NCBI RefSeq assembly: GCF_009208775.1
Contig: NZ_WFLM01000003.1
Location: forward strand, 566,916 to 630,915
Source: Silvanigrella paludirubra
GTDB lineage: Bacteria > Bdellovibrionota_B > Oligoflexia > Silvanigrellales > Silvanigrellaceae
Direction: 5' to 3'
DNA: 64,000 nt
Part shown: positions 8,683-16,037 of the stretch, in pieces
Layout of the letters: each line of letters starts with the position of its first letter
Numbering within the stretch: position 1 is the first letter of the stretch
Translations under genes and position numbers: made by a program
The notes under the pieces: generated by a model
Seen by the model: only the letters and a program-made list of their open reading frames with translations
Told to the model about the DNA's origin: nothing
Databases searched by the model: none

Positions 8683-8812
8683 TATAATCAACATATTCAT
8701 GTTATTAAAGGAATATTCTTATAAATCTCTTTCGGAGAAAGTTGCAATCCTCCGAAAGATTCGATATTTTTATTTCGGAGGATATGCAAACTTTCCGAAA
8801 AAGGTATTTATA
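8683..8812 (+). promoter_or_regulatory. Promoter -10 box and structured leader with three competing stems
   Basis: A consensus -10 box TATAAT (8683-8688) predicts transcription from about 8695; no clear -35 is seen. The following leader can fold in alternative ways. TCTTTCGGAG (8728-8737) pairs with CTCCGAAAGA (8750-8759). ATCCTCCGAAA (8747-8757) pairs with TTTCGGAGGAT (8773-8783). TTTCGGA (8773-8779) pairs with TCCGAAA (8794-8800), which ends at the base before the AAGG of the next gene (8801-8804). The stems exclude one another, like an attenuator, or are iterated CTCCGAAA protein-binding sites. Confidence 0.5.
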
Positions 8813-9478
8813 ATGGACTCTAAATTTGAAAAATTTATTCGATTAACTGAATCATCAAATGATCATGAAGCATTATCTGCTTTGAGATATGCTCAAAACC
8901 TTTGCATAAAAAACGGAGTAAATTTTTCAGATTTTATAATCAATAGTAAAGATTCAAGAGATAATAATAAAGAAGCACAGTTTTTAAAAAGACAAATATT
9001 AAGCCTTTCGTATGAACTTGAAAAATTAGAAGATAAAATAGAATTTATTACATTAGAAAATCAGAAATTAAAGAAGAGAATTCAGAATGCTAAGGGAGCA
9101 AAAAATTTAAAAGAAAAATATAAAAAACTAAAGGAAGATTTAGAATTTATTGAGGAAGAAAATGAACTTATAACTAAAGTTTCTGAGATTTATGAAGAAG
9201 TATATGATTGTGAGCCTTCAGAAAAAGATAAGATTTTAAATAATTTAGTAAGAAGTTTTATAGTAAATAAAAGGATTAAGCTAAGTGAAAGTGAGTGGAA
9301 ATCAACGAATGAACTTTATGAAAATTTTTTAGATTCATGTCATGATGTTAGGGTTATGTCAGTTAAGAAATTTTCTCAAATTTTAAGTAACACTCTTGGA
9401 ATTAAATCAGTCAAAGGTGGTAAGAGAAAAGATTTAATGGGTTTTAAGGTAGAATTCAAACCTTATGGATATTTTTAA
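8813..9478 (+). CDS. Coiled-coil protein of unknown function
   Basis: The reading frame is open from 8699, but I place the start at ATG 8813 because AAGG lies 8 bases before it and the upstream 38 codons are exactly the hairpin leader. The product is 221 residues. Residues about 55-125 are a long Lys/Glu/Leu coiled coil, followed by a globular C-terminal domain with a winged-helix-like pattern (SVKKFSQILSNTLGIKS...GKRKDLMGFKV). That tail resembles DNA-binding ends of plasmid or phage primases and regulators; this is an impression, not an assignment. It lies downstream of rep with its own promoter, so it may regulate replication. Confidence 0.65.
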   Translation: MDSKFEKFIRLTESSNDHEALSALRYAQNLCIKNGVNFSDFIINSKDSRDNNKEAQFLKRQILSLSYELEKLEDKIEFITLENQKLKKRIQNAKGAKNLKEKYKKLKEDLEFIEEENELITKVSEIYEEVYDCEPSEKDKILNNLVRSFIVNKRIKLSESEWKSTNELYENFLDSCHDVRVMSVKKFSQILSNTLGIKSVKGGKRKDLMGFKVEFKPYGYF

Positions 9479-9634
9479 TTGATTTATGAACTAGTAAACA
9501 AGTTCGTTCTTTTTTTAGGTAATACTAGAAGTCATATTATTTAAAATTCGAGCTTAAATTGCCTAAAAACGGTTTTTGATTAAAAAGATTGAAAATTAAG
9601 GAAAACTTATGCTTCTTTAGAATTCATTAGAATA

Positions 9635-9678
9635 TTTCAAAAAAACTAGCAGTCTATAGACTGCTAGTTTTTTTGAAA
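9635..9678. terminator. 44-bp perfect palindrome, bidirectional terminator
   Basis: The stretch 9635-9678 is a perfect palindrome. It has a core GCAGTCTATAGACTGC (9649-9664), extended by CTAG/CTAG and seven A or T on each side. With an A-run before and a T-run after, it can terminate transcription in both directions, serving the coiled-coil gene on the plus strand and the HicB-type gene on the minus strand. It also encodes the last codons of the latter (gene end at 9654). The 16-bp core recurs in that gene's promoter region at 10106-10121. Confidence 0.8.
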
Positions 9679-10079
9679 GAAATTTCACATTCATATCCGA
9701 AAGATTCCATTATTTCACAAAATTTTGTGATAGTCGGATCTTTTTTGCGTTCTTCGTATTGTGAATAAGAGGATCGAACAACATCAAGTCTTGAAGCAAC
9801 TTTTGATTGTGAGATTTTTTCATTTCTTCTTAAGGCTTTAAAGATGAATGAAGAAAAGATTTTATGTTCTAAAAATTTTAGATTGAATGTTTTGTCTTCA
9901 TTTATTTTAATCTGATATGGTTTTTCTTTTTCATCATGAGTATTGATGATTGCATCAATATCTTTTATTAAATTATCAAAAAGTTCGTTTTGAGTTTTTC
10001 CAATTTGAATAATACCTAGTTCAGACATACTTCCAAGCCAGTTTCCATTTGACTCTCTATACTTCCCTGTAAGATTCAT
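9654..10079 (-). CDS. HicB-type antitoxin/regulator with XRE helix-turn-helix, orphan
   Basis: This is a 141-residue protein. The N-terminal half is HicB-like (YRESNGNWLGSMSELGIIQIGKTQNELFDNL, partly degenerate RNase-H-like fold). The C-terminal half is an XRE helix-turn-helix (ISQSKVASRLDVVRSSYSQYEERK). HicB antitoxins neutralise the HicA mRNA interferase and repress their own promoter. No HicA-sized gene lies on either side, so this is an orphan and may have become a dedicated repressor. GGAG precedes the ATG. The palindrome GCAGTCTATAGACTGC lies 27-42 bases upstream and again at the gene's 3' end. Confidence 0.82.
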   Translation of the reverse strand: MNLTGKYRESNGNWLGSMSELGIIQIGKTQNELFDNLIKDIDAIINTHDEKEKPYQIKINEDKTFNLKFLEHKIFSSFIFKALRRNEKISQSKVASRLDVVRSSYSQYEERKKDPTITKFCEIMESFGYECEISFKKTSSL

Positions 10080-10105
10080 AATTCATCTCCAAAAGATAAA
10101 ATATA

Positions 10106-10121
10106 GCAGTCTATAGACTGC
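10106..10121. promoter_or_regulatory. Palindromic operator of the HicB-type gene
   Basis: GCAGTCTATAGACTGC is a perfect 16-bp palindrome 27 bases upstream of the HicB-type start codon, where a promoter would lie. The same 16 bases form the core of the terminator at 9635-9678. Its half-site GCAGTCT also forms the arms of the palindrome before parA (3723-3745). Confidence 0.6.
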
Positions 10122-10363
10122 ATGTCACGTTAATATCATACATCTTTAAATTTCTTTTATGATTGTTTGAATTGATAAAAATCAAATTTTTATATTTATA
10201 TTTTTGTTTCTTTAGTCGCATTAATTTTTGTAACATTTATCTACTATTTTAAAAAATTAATAATTTTAAACTTGAAAAAAAATAAATTATTTAATAATAT
10301 AAAATCGTTCTATAGAAAGTAATTAAAATGTGAATATTTCTTTATTTAAGCGAGGAATGAGCT

Positions 10364-10861
10364 GTGGCATTAAAGTTAAGAGCAAATGAAGAATTGAAAA
10401 TTAAAGTTGATTTCCATTGGTCGTCATATCTTGTACCTGGTTTATGGGCATTTGCAATTACCATTGGATTTATTAGCCATGTTATTTCTGGTGGTTCTAA
10501 TCTAGTAATGATATTAATTATTGGTTGGGGTCCACTCATTTATAAATTATTGGCTAATCGCTGTAAGGATTATTCCGTAACAAATCAAAGATTATATGTA
10601 GAAGAGGGAATTATTGCTAAAAAAAAGAAAGATATACCTCTCCAGAAAATTAATGACCTAGAGGTTTCTCAAGGAATTATCCAAAGAATGCTTGGATCTG
10701 GAAATATTCTAGTTTTAACTGGAAATGATAAGCCAACAAAACTTACAAATATAGATAATCCTGAAGTATTTAAAAATAAGATTAGTGAAATAACTGGTCA
10801 AATTTCTCATAAAGCAACTTCATCCCACCCATCTTTATTAAATCTTGACGCGCAAAATTAA
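10364..10861 (+). CDS. Membrane protein with bacterial PH domain (bPH2/DUF304)
   Basis: This 165-residue protein starts at GTG 10364 with CGAGGA upstream. Two hydrophobic segments (about residues 25-60: VPGLWAFAITIGFI and NLVMILIIGWGPLIYKLL) anchor it in the inner membrane. They are followed by the bacterial PH-type domain with the typical YSVTNQRLYVEEGII, DIPLQKINDLEVSQG and LGSGNILVLTG signatures. Such YdbS/YdbT-like proteins are widespread membrane proteins of poorly known role. It stands alone between the HicB-type gene and the transporter, and a 7-bp hairpin follows at 10914-10934. Confidence 0.85.
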   Translation: MALKLRANEELKIKVDFHWSSYLVPGLWAFAITIGFISHVISGGSNLVMILIIGWGPLIYKLLANRCKDYSVTNQRLYVEEGIIAKKKKDIPLQKINDLEVSQGIIQRMLGSGNILVLTGNDKPTKLTNIDNPEVFKNKISEITGQISHKATSSHPSLLNLDAQN

Positions 10862-10913
10862 AAAATAAACATCTTTATTTGTAGAAGATTACATACTGAT
10901 TTCTCAATCTTGT

Positions 10914-10934
10914 AAAGAGGTCTTTCTCCTCTTT
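10914..10934 (+). terminator. Weak hairpin after the PH-domain gene
   Basis: AAAGAGG (10914-10920), loop TCTTTCT, CCTCTTT (10928-10934) is followed by AATATT rather than a pure U run. It could be a terminator, or an attenuator for the transporter gene that starts 43 bases later. Confidence 0.4.
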
Positions 10935-10976
10935 AATATTACTTTATTATTATTTACCAAATTAAAGGTATATAAA

Positions 10977-12143
10977 ATGTCTTTAAATCATTATAGAAGT
11001 TATTTAACTACGATGTTAATATCTTTCATTGAGTGGTTTGATTTTCTTATTTTTGTTTATGTATTTATTCAACTTTTTAATAATAGTGAAATTGTAATAT
11101 TTCAGAAGTTTGGAATATTAATAAGTTTTTTTGCTAGACCGTTAGGAGCATATATATTTGGTAGAGTATCTTTAAAAAAGGGACGTATAGTTTCTTTATT
11201 AAATACAATTTATTTAATGTCAGTTGCTTCTTTTCTTTTAATAATAGCAGTCTTCGTAAAAGATAATCTTTTTTTCTGTGTATTAATTACTATAATTGCA
11301 AGATTTATACAAGGTATAGCATTGGGCGGTGAATTTACAAATTCTGTGTTATATATTTTTGAAATTGCTAAATATAAATCTACAGCAATAGCTATAGCTG
11401 GTTTAGGGGCTGGACTGGGTATGACACTTGCAACTTATGCACCCAATTTATTAAGTAGAATAAAATTTATTGAAAATAAAATCATTTTTTCTTATAGTAT
11501 CTCTATCTTTATTTCCATTATAGTAATATTTTTTAGAAAAAACATGATAGAACCGATAAAATATTCAAATGATATATCAAATAAAATTAGTAATAATAAT
11601 ATTATGCTAACTCTCAGTGTTTTTAAATATGTATTTCCATATGTGTTTATTATTTATTATACACTTTTAATATTTCCTGAATATATTCAGAAAAAGTATA
11701 ATGTTAGCCCAGAGATATCAGAAATTTGTTTAACCTATTTTAGCTTTTTTACAACAATAGTTCCAATTTTATTTGGTATATTAAGTGACAAAATTGGTGT
11801 CGAAAAAGTTTTAAGATGGACAAATATTTCAATAATTTTATTTATTCCGTTGTATCATTTTGTTAACAACTATTTTGTACAGATAAATATTTTATCAATT
11901 TTGGTATCATCTTATTGGGCTACATCTTTAACAAAACTTTTTTCAAAATCAAATATAAATCAACTATATATGTCTTTTCCTGTTATTTATAATTTATTAG
12001 TAGCAATTATATCAACACAAATAATTACGTTTTTTAATATTAGATTGGAACATGATTTTGTGTTTTCTTTTTTTCTGATACTGATATTTGTATTAAGTAT
12101 AAATGATAATTTTAGATTTAATAAAAATATGGTTAAAAATTAA
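10977..12143 (+). CDS. MFS transporter, metabolite:H+ symporter type
   Basis: This is a 388-residue polytopic membrane protein, slightly short for the roughly 420-440 residue family. Family marks are WFDFLIFVYV in helix 1, ARPLGAYIFGRVSLKKGR between helices 2 and 3, ARFIQGIALGGEFTNS in helix 4, and GILSDKIGVEKVLRW after the middle loop. This pattern fits the proline/betaine/dicarboxylate-type MHS subfamily. The substrate cannot be read from the sequence. It converges with the thioesterase gene, overlapping it by 11 bases at the 3' ends. Its base composition is even more AT-rich than its neighbours. Confidence 0.85.
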   Translation: MSLNHYRSYLTTMLISFIEWFDFLIFVYVFIQLFNNSEIVIFQKFGILISFFARPLGAYIFGRVSLKKGRIVSLLNTIYLMSVASFLLIIAVFVKDNLFFCVLITIIARFIQGIALGGEFTNSVLYIFEIAKYKSTAIAIAGLGAGLGMTLATYAPNLLSRIKFIENKIIFSYSISIFISIIVIFFRKNMIEPIKYSNDISNKISNNNIMLTLSVFKYVFPYVFIIYYTLLIFPEYIQKKYNVSPEISEICLTYFSFFTTIVPILFGILSDKIGVEKVLRWTNISIILFIPLYHFVNNYFVQINILSILVSSYWATSLTKLFSKSNINQLYMSFPVIYNLLVAIISTQIITFFNIRLEHDFVFSFFLILIFVLSINDNFRFNKNMVKN

Positions 12144-12582
12144 TCAATTCGTTTTTTAAGAGAAAAATAGATTTTGATTCAACACATAATATATCATCAT
12201 TATTTTTGACCTCACCAATAAGAGAAATTGTATTATTATTTATTTTTTTATTCTCACGAGTTTCAAAAATGTATGTTTCATTTAGAATTAATGGATTATA
12301 ATACTTAATAGTATTTGTTAGTGTTATGCCAATTTTGTCATAATTAGTCATTATAAACCATCCCATAAGGCCATCTAATAATGAGAATGATATGCCACCA
12401 AATGCGAAATTAGGAATTCCCATATGTTTTTTTTCAATTTTATATTTCAATATAAATTTTCCATCTATTATTTTCGGTTCAGCATTTAGTCCATATGGAT
12501 TATTAAGAGAAGAAAAATAACTCTTATAATTATGCTTATTCTCCCAAGTTTCAATTGTTTTTCTTAAATTGTCAATATTCAT
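12133..12582 (-). CDS. Hot-dog fold thioesterase, PaaI-like
   Basis: This 149-residue protein has the PaaI/YdiI-type pattern: HMGIPNFAFGGISFSLLDGLMGW (His and the helix that carries the catalytic region), then ITLTNTIKYYNPLILNETYIFE. Such enzymes hydrolyse acyl-CoA or acyl-carrier thioesters in the cytoplasm. Its start codon overlaps the end of the upstream regulator gene by 11 bases, so the two are translated as one operon. Substrate unknown. Together with a possible autoinducer-binding protein it could belong to an acyl-signal or acyl-metabolite circuit, which is inference only. Confidence 0.78.
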   Translation of the reverse strand: MNIDNLRKTIETWENKHNYKSYFSSLNNPYGLNAEPKIIDGKFILKYKIEKKHMGIPNFAFGGISFSLLDGLMGWFIMTNYDKIGITLTNTIKYYNPLILNETYIFETRENKKINNNTISLIGEVKNNDDILCVESKSIFLLKNELINF

Positions 12583-13252
12583 GCTTCTGCTTTCTAATTA
12601 TACACATAATTGGAGAAATAAATTCAAATTCTGCATTAAAAATAAAAGATTCGTCATCTGAGTGCTCAATATTTGAAACAGATAAATTAATTTTTTGAAT
12701 ATCAATATCATTAATTATATTTTTAATTATTTTTATTTTTAGAGTATTACATTTTTTGATTTTAACTATACATGGTTCTCCTATAAGATTATCTGGTATT
12801 TTCTCTAATATAGGCCATCCGATACAATAGTCTCCTGGAAAAATTATAGGTTCCATATCTTTTTTAAAAGTTCTTGCAACTAAGGAGTTAGGATAACATT
12901 CTTTTGTTATTTCTTCTAATTCGCCAATAAATTTATTAAACTTAATAATATGATCACTTTGATTTTCATTGTTTTTAATTTGTAATATTTTACTTTCATT
13001 GAAATTATTAATAAAATATGGATATTTACCATTACCAGTTAATAACCAATTTTCAGTAACAAATAAATTTTCTTTTAAGTATATATTTATAATTTTTAAA
13101 ATATAATTTTGACTTATATTTCTTTCATTATATTCAAGTTTTTTTTGTGTAATTTCTGGAAAGTTATATTTTTCTTCCAAATATTTTCTTGATCTTTTTA
13201 TTAAATTTCTTAGATATTTAACTCTATCTCCGAAATTTTCCAATTTTTTCAT
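12572..13252 (-). CDS. Helix-turn-helix regulator with S24-like C-terminal domain
   Basis: The 226-residue protein has an N-terminal XRE-like domain (GDRVKYLRNLIKRSRKYLEEKY...ITQKKLEYNERN...WLLTGNGKYP). The C-terminal half reads VARTFKKDMEPIIFPGDYCIG, the layout of LexA/CI-type S24 domains (V-x-x-x-SM-x-P-x-I-x-x-GD). The catalytic Ser of the SM pair is replaced here by Asp and no obvious Lys dyad partner is seen, so it probably does not cleave itself and the fold serves dimerisation or ligand binding. It is downstream of a possible autoinducer-binding gene (gap 24 bases) and overlaps the thioesterase gene. Confidence 0.72.
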   Translation of the reverse strand: MKKLENFGDRVKYLRNLIKRSRKYLEEKYNFPEITQKKLEYNERNISQNYILKIINIYLKENLFVTENWLLTGNGKYPYFINNFNESKILQIKNNENQSDHIIKFNKFIGELEEITKECYPNSLVARTFKKDMEPIIFPGDYCIGWPILEKIPDNLIGEPCIVKIKKCNTLKIKIIKNIINDIDIQKINLSVSNIEHSDDESFIFNAEFEFISPIMCIIRKQKHEY

Positions 13253-13276
13253 TTTATTTCTTTCATGAGATAATTC

Positions 13277-13801
13277 TCAATTTTCTTCTATATGATAAAT
13301 ACTGTCAATATATTTTTTAGATGATTTTATTAAATTTTGTCTAAGTTCATTAAAATAAAAATTTTTTCTAATATAAGTATCTGTAAAATCAAAATCTAAT
13401 ATGTATGTATGATAGTATATTGAAATACTGATTTTTTCATTTAAAGCAAAATACTCCATTCCTCCATTTTTCATTCCAAATCTAGCTCTATTCTCTCTCA
13501 TTTTTTCTCCATTTCTTGAAATTCCATGGATTTCTTCATAGCATGCAATCTCATGAGAACTTTTTTTTATCATATTTGATTCAAATACATCAACAGTATC
13601 TATTTGAATCCAATTTTTTTTAATATAATCATTAATAAAGCTTGTATTTGTAGAAAATGCAATGTTTGATTTTGTATTTATATTGCAAATAGCGTAACTA
13701 ATATTATTAAATCCGTAAGAAAAATTATCATGCAATAATTTAAGAATATCATTTTTTTCTTCTTTGAAGTTTAAATCTTTTATAAGATGAATTTTATTCA
13801 T
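13277..13801 (-). CDS. Possible autoinducer-binding-domain protein lacking a DNA-binding domain
   Basis: This is a 174-residue soluble protein. Its pattern (YGFNNISYAICN...FSTNTSFINDYIKKNWIQIDTVDVF...ARFGMKNGGMEYFAL) is reminiscent of the LuxR acyl-homoserine-lactone-binding domain: an aromatic-rich core, YxxxxWxxIDxV, then a fGmxxG turn. There is no C-terminal LuxR helix-turn-helix. It is the first gene of a three-gene minus-strand operon with the S24-like regulator and the thioesterase. If the domain call is right, DNA binding may be delegated to the neighbouring regulator. The similarity is weak and read by eye. Confidence 0.5.
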   Translation of the reverse strand: MNKIHLIKDLNFKEEKNDILKLLHDNFSYGFNNISYAICNINTKSNIAFSTNTSFINDYIKKNWIQIDTVDVFESNMIKKSSHEIACYEEIHGISRNGEKMRENRARFGMKNGGMEYFALNEKISISIYYHTYILDFDFTDTYIRKNFYFNELRQNLIKSSKKYIDSIYHIEEN

Positions 13802-14313
13802 AAAACTCCTTTTTATATTAATATCAATAATTAATTCATATCATTCGTGTTTTTTTAGATCAACCATCTATTATTTTTTAATAAAACATTAAAATTTTAA
13901 ATATATATCAAACAATATAAAATGTTATATTGTATCTAAAAAAAAGATACAATATAGTTGACAGTATCTTTTTTTTAGATTATAAATTTTTTATAAATAA
14001 ATTTTCTCAAGAATTGTAGGAGAAAAAAATTAGTAAAGTTTTAGATATTTAATTAATAATTTATAGAAAAATATTAATTAATTTTGTCATTTGATAATTT
14101 CAGCGCCCTGAGTTCGTGGGAAAGGGTTAGCCTATAAGTTGAATTATAATAGAGTGATTAATTGAAATTACTCTTCAATTTAAATTATTAAATAAAGTAT
14201 TAATGCAAAAATAATTTATTTAATAATTTAAATATGAATTATAAACTTAAAATATGATATGAAATTTCTGTATAATTTAATTATGTGTTTCTAAAATACA
14301 TGAAAGGATAAAA
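13802..14313. other. Intergenic region with inverted repeats and a GC-rich patch
   Basis: No gene is visible. It contains the promoter/operator at 13926-13986, a small GC-rich patch (about 14101-14133) within otherwise extremely AT-rich DNA, and a 7-bp hairpin AATTGAA (14160-14166)/TTCAATT (14174-14180). The patch could be part of an untranslated leader or a small RNA; I recognise no known RNA family. Confidence 0.45.
13926..13986 (+). promoter_or_regulatory. Sigma70-type promoter with its spacer inside an inverted repeat
   Basis: TTGACA (13958-13963) and TATAAA (13981-13986) are separated by exactly 17 bp. That spacer plus upstream bases (13964-13980) is the perfect 17-bp inverted copy of 13934-13950, and a second hairpin TATATTGTATCT (13926-13937)/AGATACAATATA (13945-13956) overlaps the left arm. 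The design suggests an operator that covers the promoter. It points toward the lipoprotein genes, leaving a long leader of about 320 bases. Confidence 0.6.
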
Positions 14314-15954
14314 ATGTCTTTATATTTGCAAGATGTCTTTAGAGTTTCTTTATTAAGTATTGTTTTTATTATATCAAGCTGCGGTAAAAAAGGTAGTTCA
14401 AATACAAATGATTCCACAAACGAAAGCACAAATACGACTGTTCTTCCTCAAGTCATATTACCAAATGAAGATACCCTAACATTATATAAAAAAAATGGCA
14501 GCGAGAATACTTTTTATAAATCAACAAATCTAGGTGGGCTTGGAGTTGAAACTACTGAAGACAAACTTGATTTATATTCAGGAATACCTGTTCAAGTGAA
14601 TTCTAATTATGATACAAATGTTACGATAGATATAATTGATAAATCAGATCAAGAATGTAAAAATATATTTTCATATTCAAAGTATAGTCCTCAAATCAAT
14701 ATAAATCTTCCAAATTTTATAAAACCTTTAACATGCAATTTAAGCATAAATTTAAATGCAAAGAGTATTAAAACTGGAGTAGTTGAGAATCCGTCGATTA
14801 GTAAAATTAAAGTTCGGTTTAATCTTACAATGAAAGCTTACATGTATAGTAATGACAAGAATTATTTGAAATTTTCAGGTCAGCAATATCCTGACGATTC
14901 AAAATTTCGTGAAATAGTAAGTCAGATTAAGTCAACTAGAAAAGTTTCAATAACAAATTTAAGTTTAGATAATTTTAATTTCTTAGAAGGTGCAAAAGAT
15001 TATATCCAGACGTTTGAAATTAGCAATTCTAGTATTGGTGATTACAATCTTTTTAAAGAATTCAAAATTTTAAAAGATGTATCTTTAAATAAGCTGAATA
15101 TCAATGATTCAAGTGCAAAAAAAATACTAGGGATGTTACCGAAGCTTGATAGGTTATCAATTCGAGATAATTTGTTAACTAGTTTAAGAACTATAATTGA
15201 TACAAAGCCTGATTTGATTTCTCTTGATGTATCTGCTAATCCGATACAAAATTTATCAGAAATTAAAGCTCTAGCTAAATTAAATACAGTTATATTGCGA
15301 AATATGAATCTAACAACGCTGCTTCCATTAAATAATGTAACACAAATAAAGGATCTTGATATTTCTGAAAATCCACTAAGAAGATTTACGGATGTGGATA
15401 CTGGATATTTATCTAGTTTAATAAATTTGGAAGCTTTAAATGTTTCCGTCGACCGAGATAATCCAAATTCTACTCCAATTACCGATAAAGTTTTGAGCGA
15501 CTATTTTAGATCTTTTGTTTTAGATAGTAAAACACAAAAACTTAAAAAGTTCATAGCAAGAAATAAATGGGAGAAAAAATATAAGGATTGTAATATGATA
15601 AATGATTTTGAAAGAAATATTGGCTCAATTGATTATTTAGAAAATATTGAATATTTAGATTTACATGGAAATGGTTGTGTAGACTCATTAGGATTTTATT
15701 CTGGTTTAACTTCTCTTCCTTTTATGAACTATCGCAAAATAAAGTATTTGAATATTTCAGACGCTCCAGTGAGAGATTTTAATCGTGTTATTGATTGGCG
15801 AGATAATAATATTACTTTTGTATTTAATGAAACACCTTGGAATTATGATGCAGGGGTGTTCATGACAAAAGAATCTTGTTTATCAACGTTCCCTACAGGA
15901 AATAAAAATCGTCTTCAATGTGAAGGTCTAGATCCAAATTTCAAAAAAAATTAA
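14314..15954 (+). CDS. Leucine-rich-repeat lipoprotein 1
   Basis: This is a 546-residue protein. The N-terminus is a lipoprotein signal peptide ending in ISSC (acylated Cys23), followed by a Ser/Thr/Asn linker, so it should be anchored in the outer or inner membrane and face the periplasm or surface. Residues about 35-175 form a domain shared with the next gene (NGSENTFYKSTNLGGLGVE, YSGIPVQV). From about 190 to 520, irregular leucine-rich repeats follow (LDRLSIRDN, LISLDVSANPI, IKDLDISENPL, IEYLDLHGNGC). LRR surface proteins usually bind proteins; no enzyme motif is seen. AAAGGA precedes the ATG. It is a tandem paralogue of the next gene, and both precede the secretion operon. Confidence 0.83.
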   Translation: MSLYLQDVFRVSLLSIVFIISSCGKKGSSNTNDSTNESTNTTVLPQVILPNEDTLTLYKKNGSENTFYKSTNLGGLGVETTEDKLDLYSGIPVQVNSNYDTNVTIDIIDKSDQECKNIFSYSKYSPQININLPNFIKPLTCNLSINLNAKSIKTGVVENPSISKIKVRFNLTMKAYMYSNDKNYLKFSGQQYPDDSKFREIVSQIKSTRKVSITNLSLDNFNFLEGAKDYIQTFEISNSSIGDYNLFKEFKILKDVSLNKLNINDSSAKKILGMLPKLDRLSIRDNLLTSLRTIIDTKPDLISLDVSANPIQNLSEIKALAKLNTVILRNMNLTTLLPLNNVTQIKDLDISENPLRRFTDVDTGYLSSLINLEALNVSVDRDNPNSTPITDKVLSDYFRSFVLDSKTQKLKKFIARNKWEKKYKDCNMINDFERNIGSIDYLENIEYLDLHGNGCVDSLGFYSGLTSLPFMNYRKIKYLNISDAPVRDFNRVIDWRDNNITFVFNETPWNYDAGVFMTKESCLSTFPTGNKNRLQCEGLDPNFKKN

Positions 15955-16037
15955 AAGCATGATTAATAAATAAAATCCAACATTTAAAATTAAATATTTT
16001 TTTTTCACATATTTTAGTTCTTTTCTAAGGAGGAAAA

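Noticed and set aside
9479..10363. Search for a hicA toxin gene beside the HicB-type gene
   Set aside because: No frame of about 60-80 codons with a HicA-like pattern is present on either strand around it.
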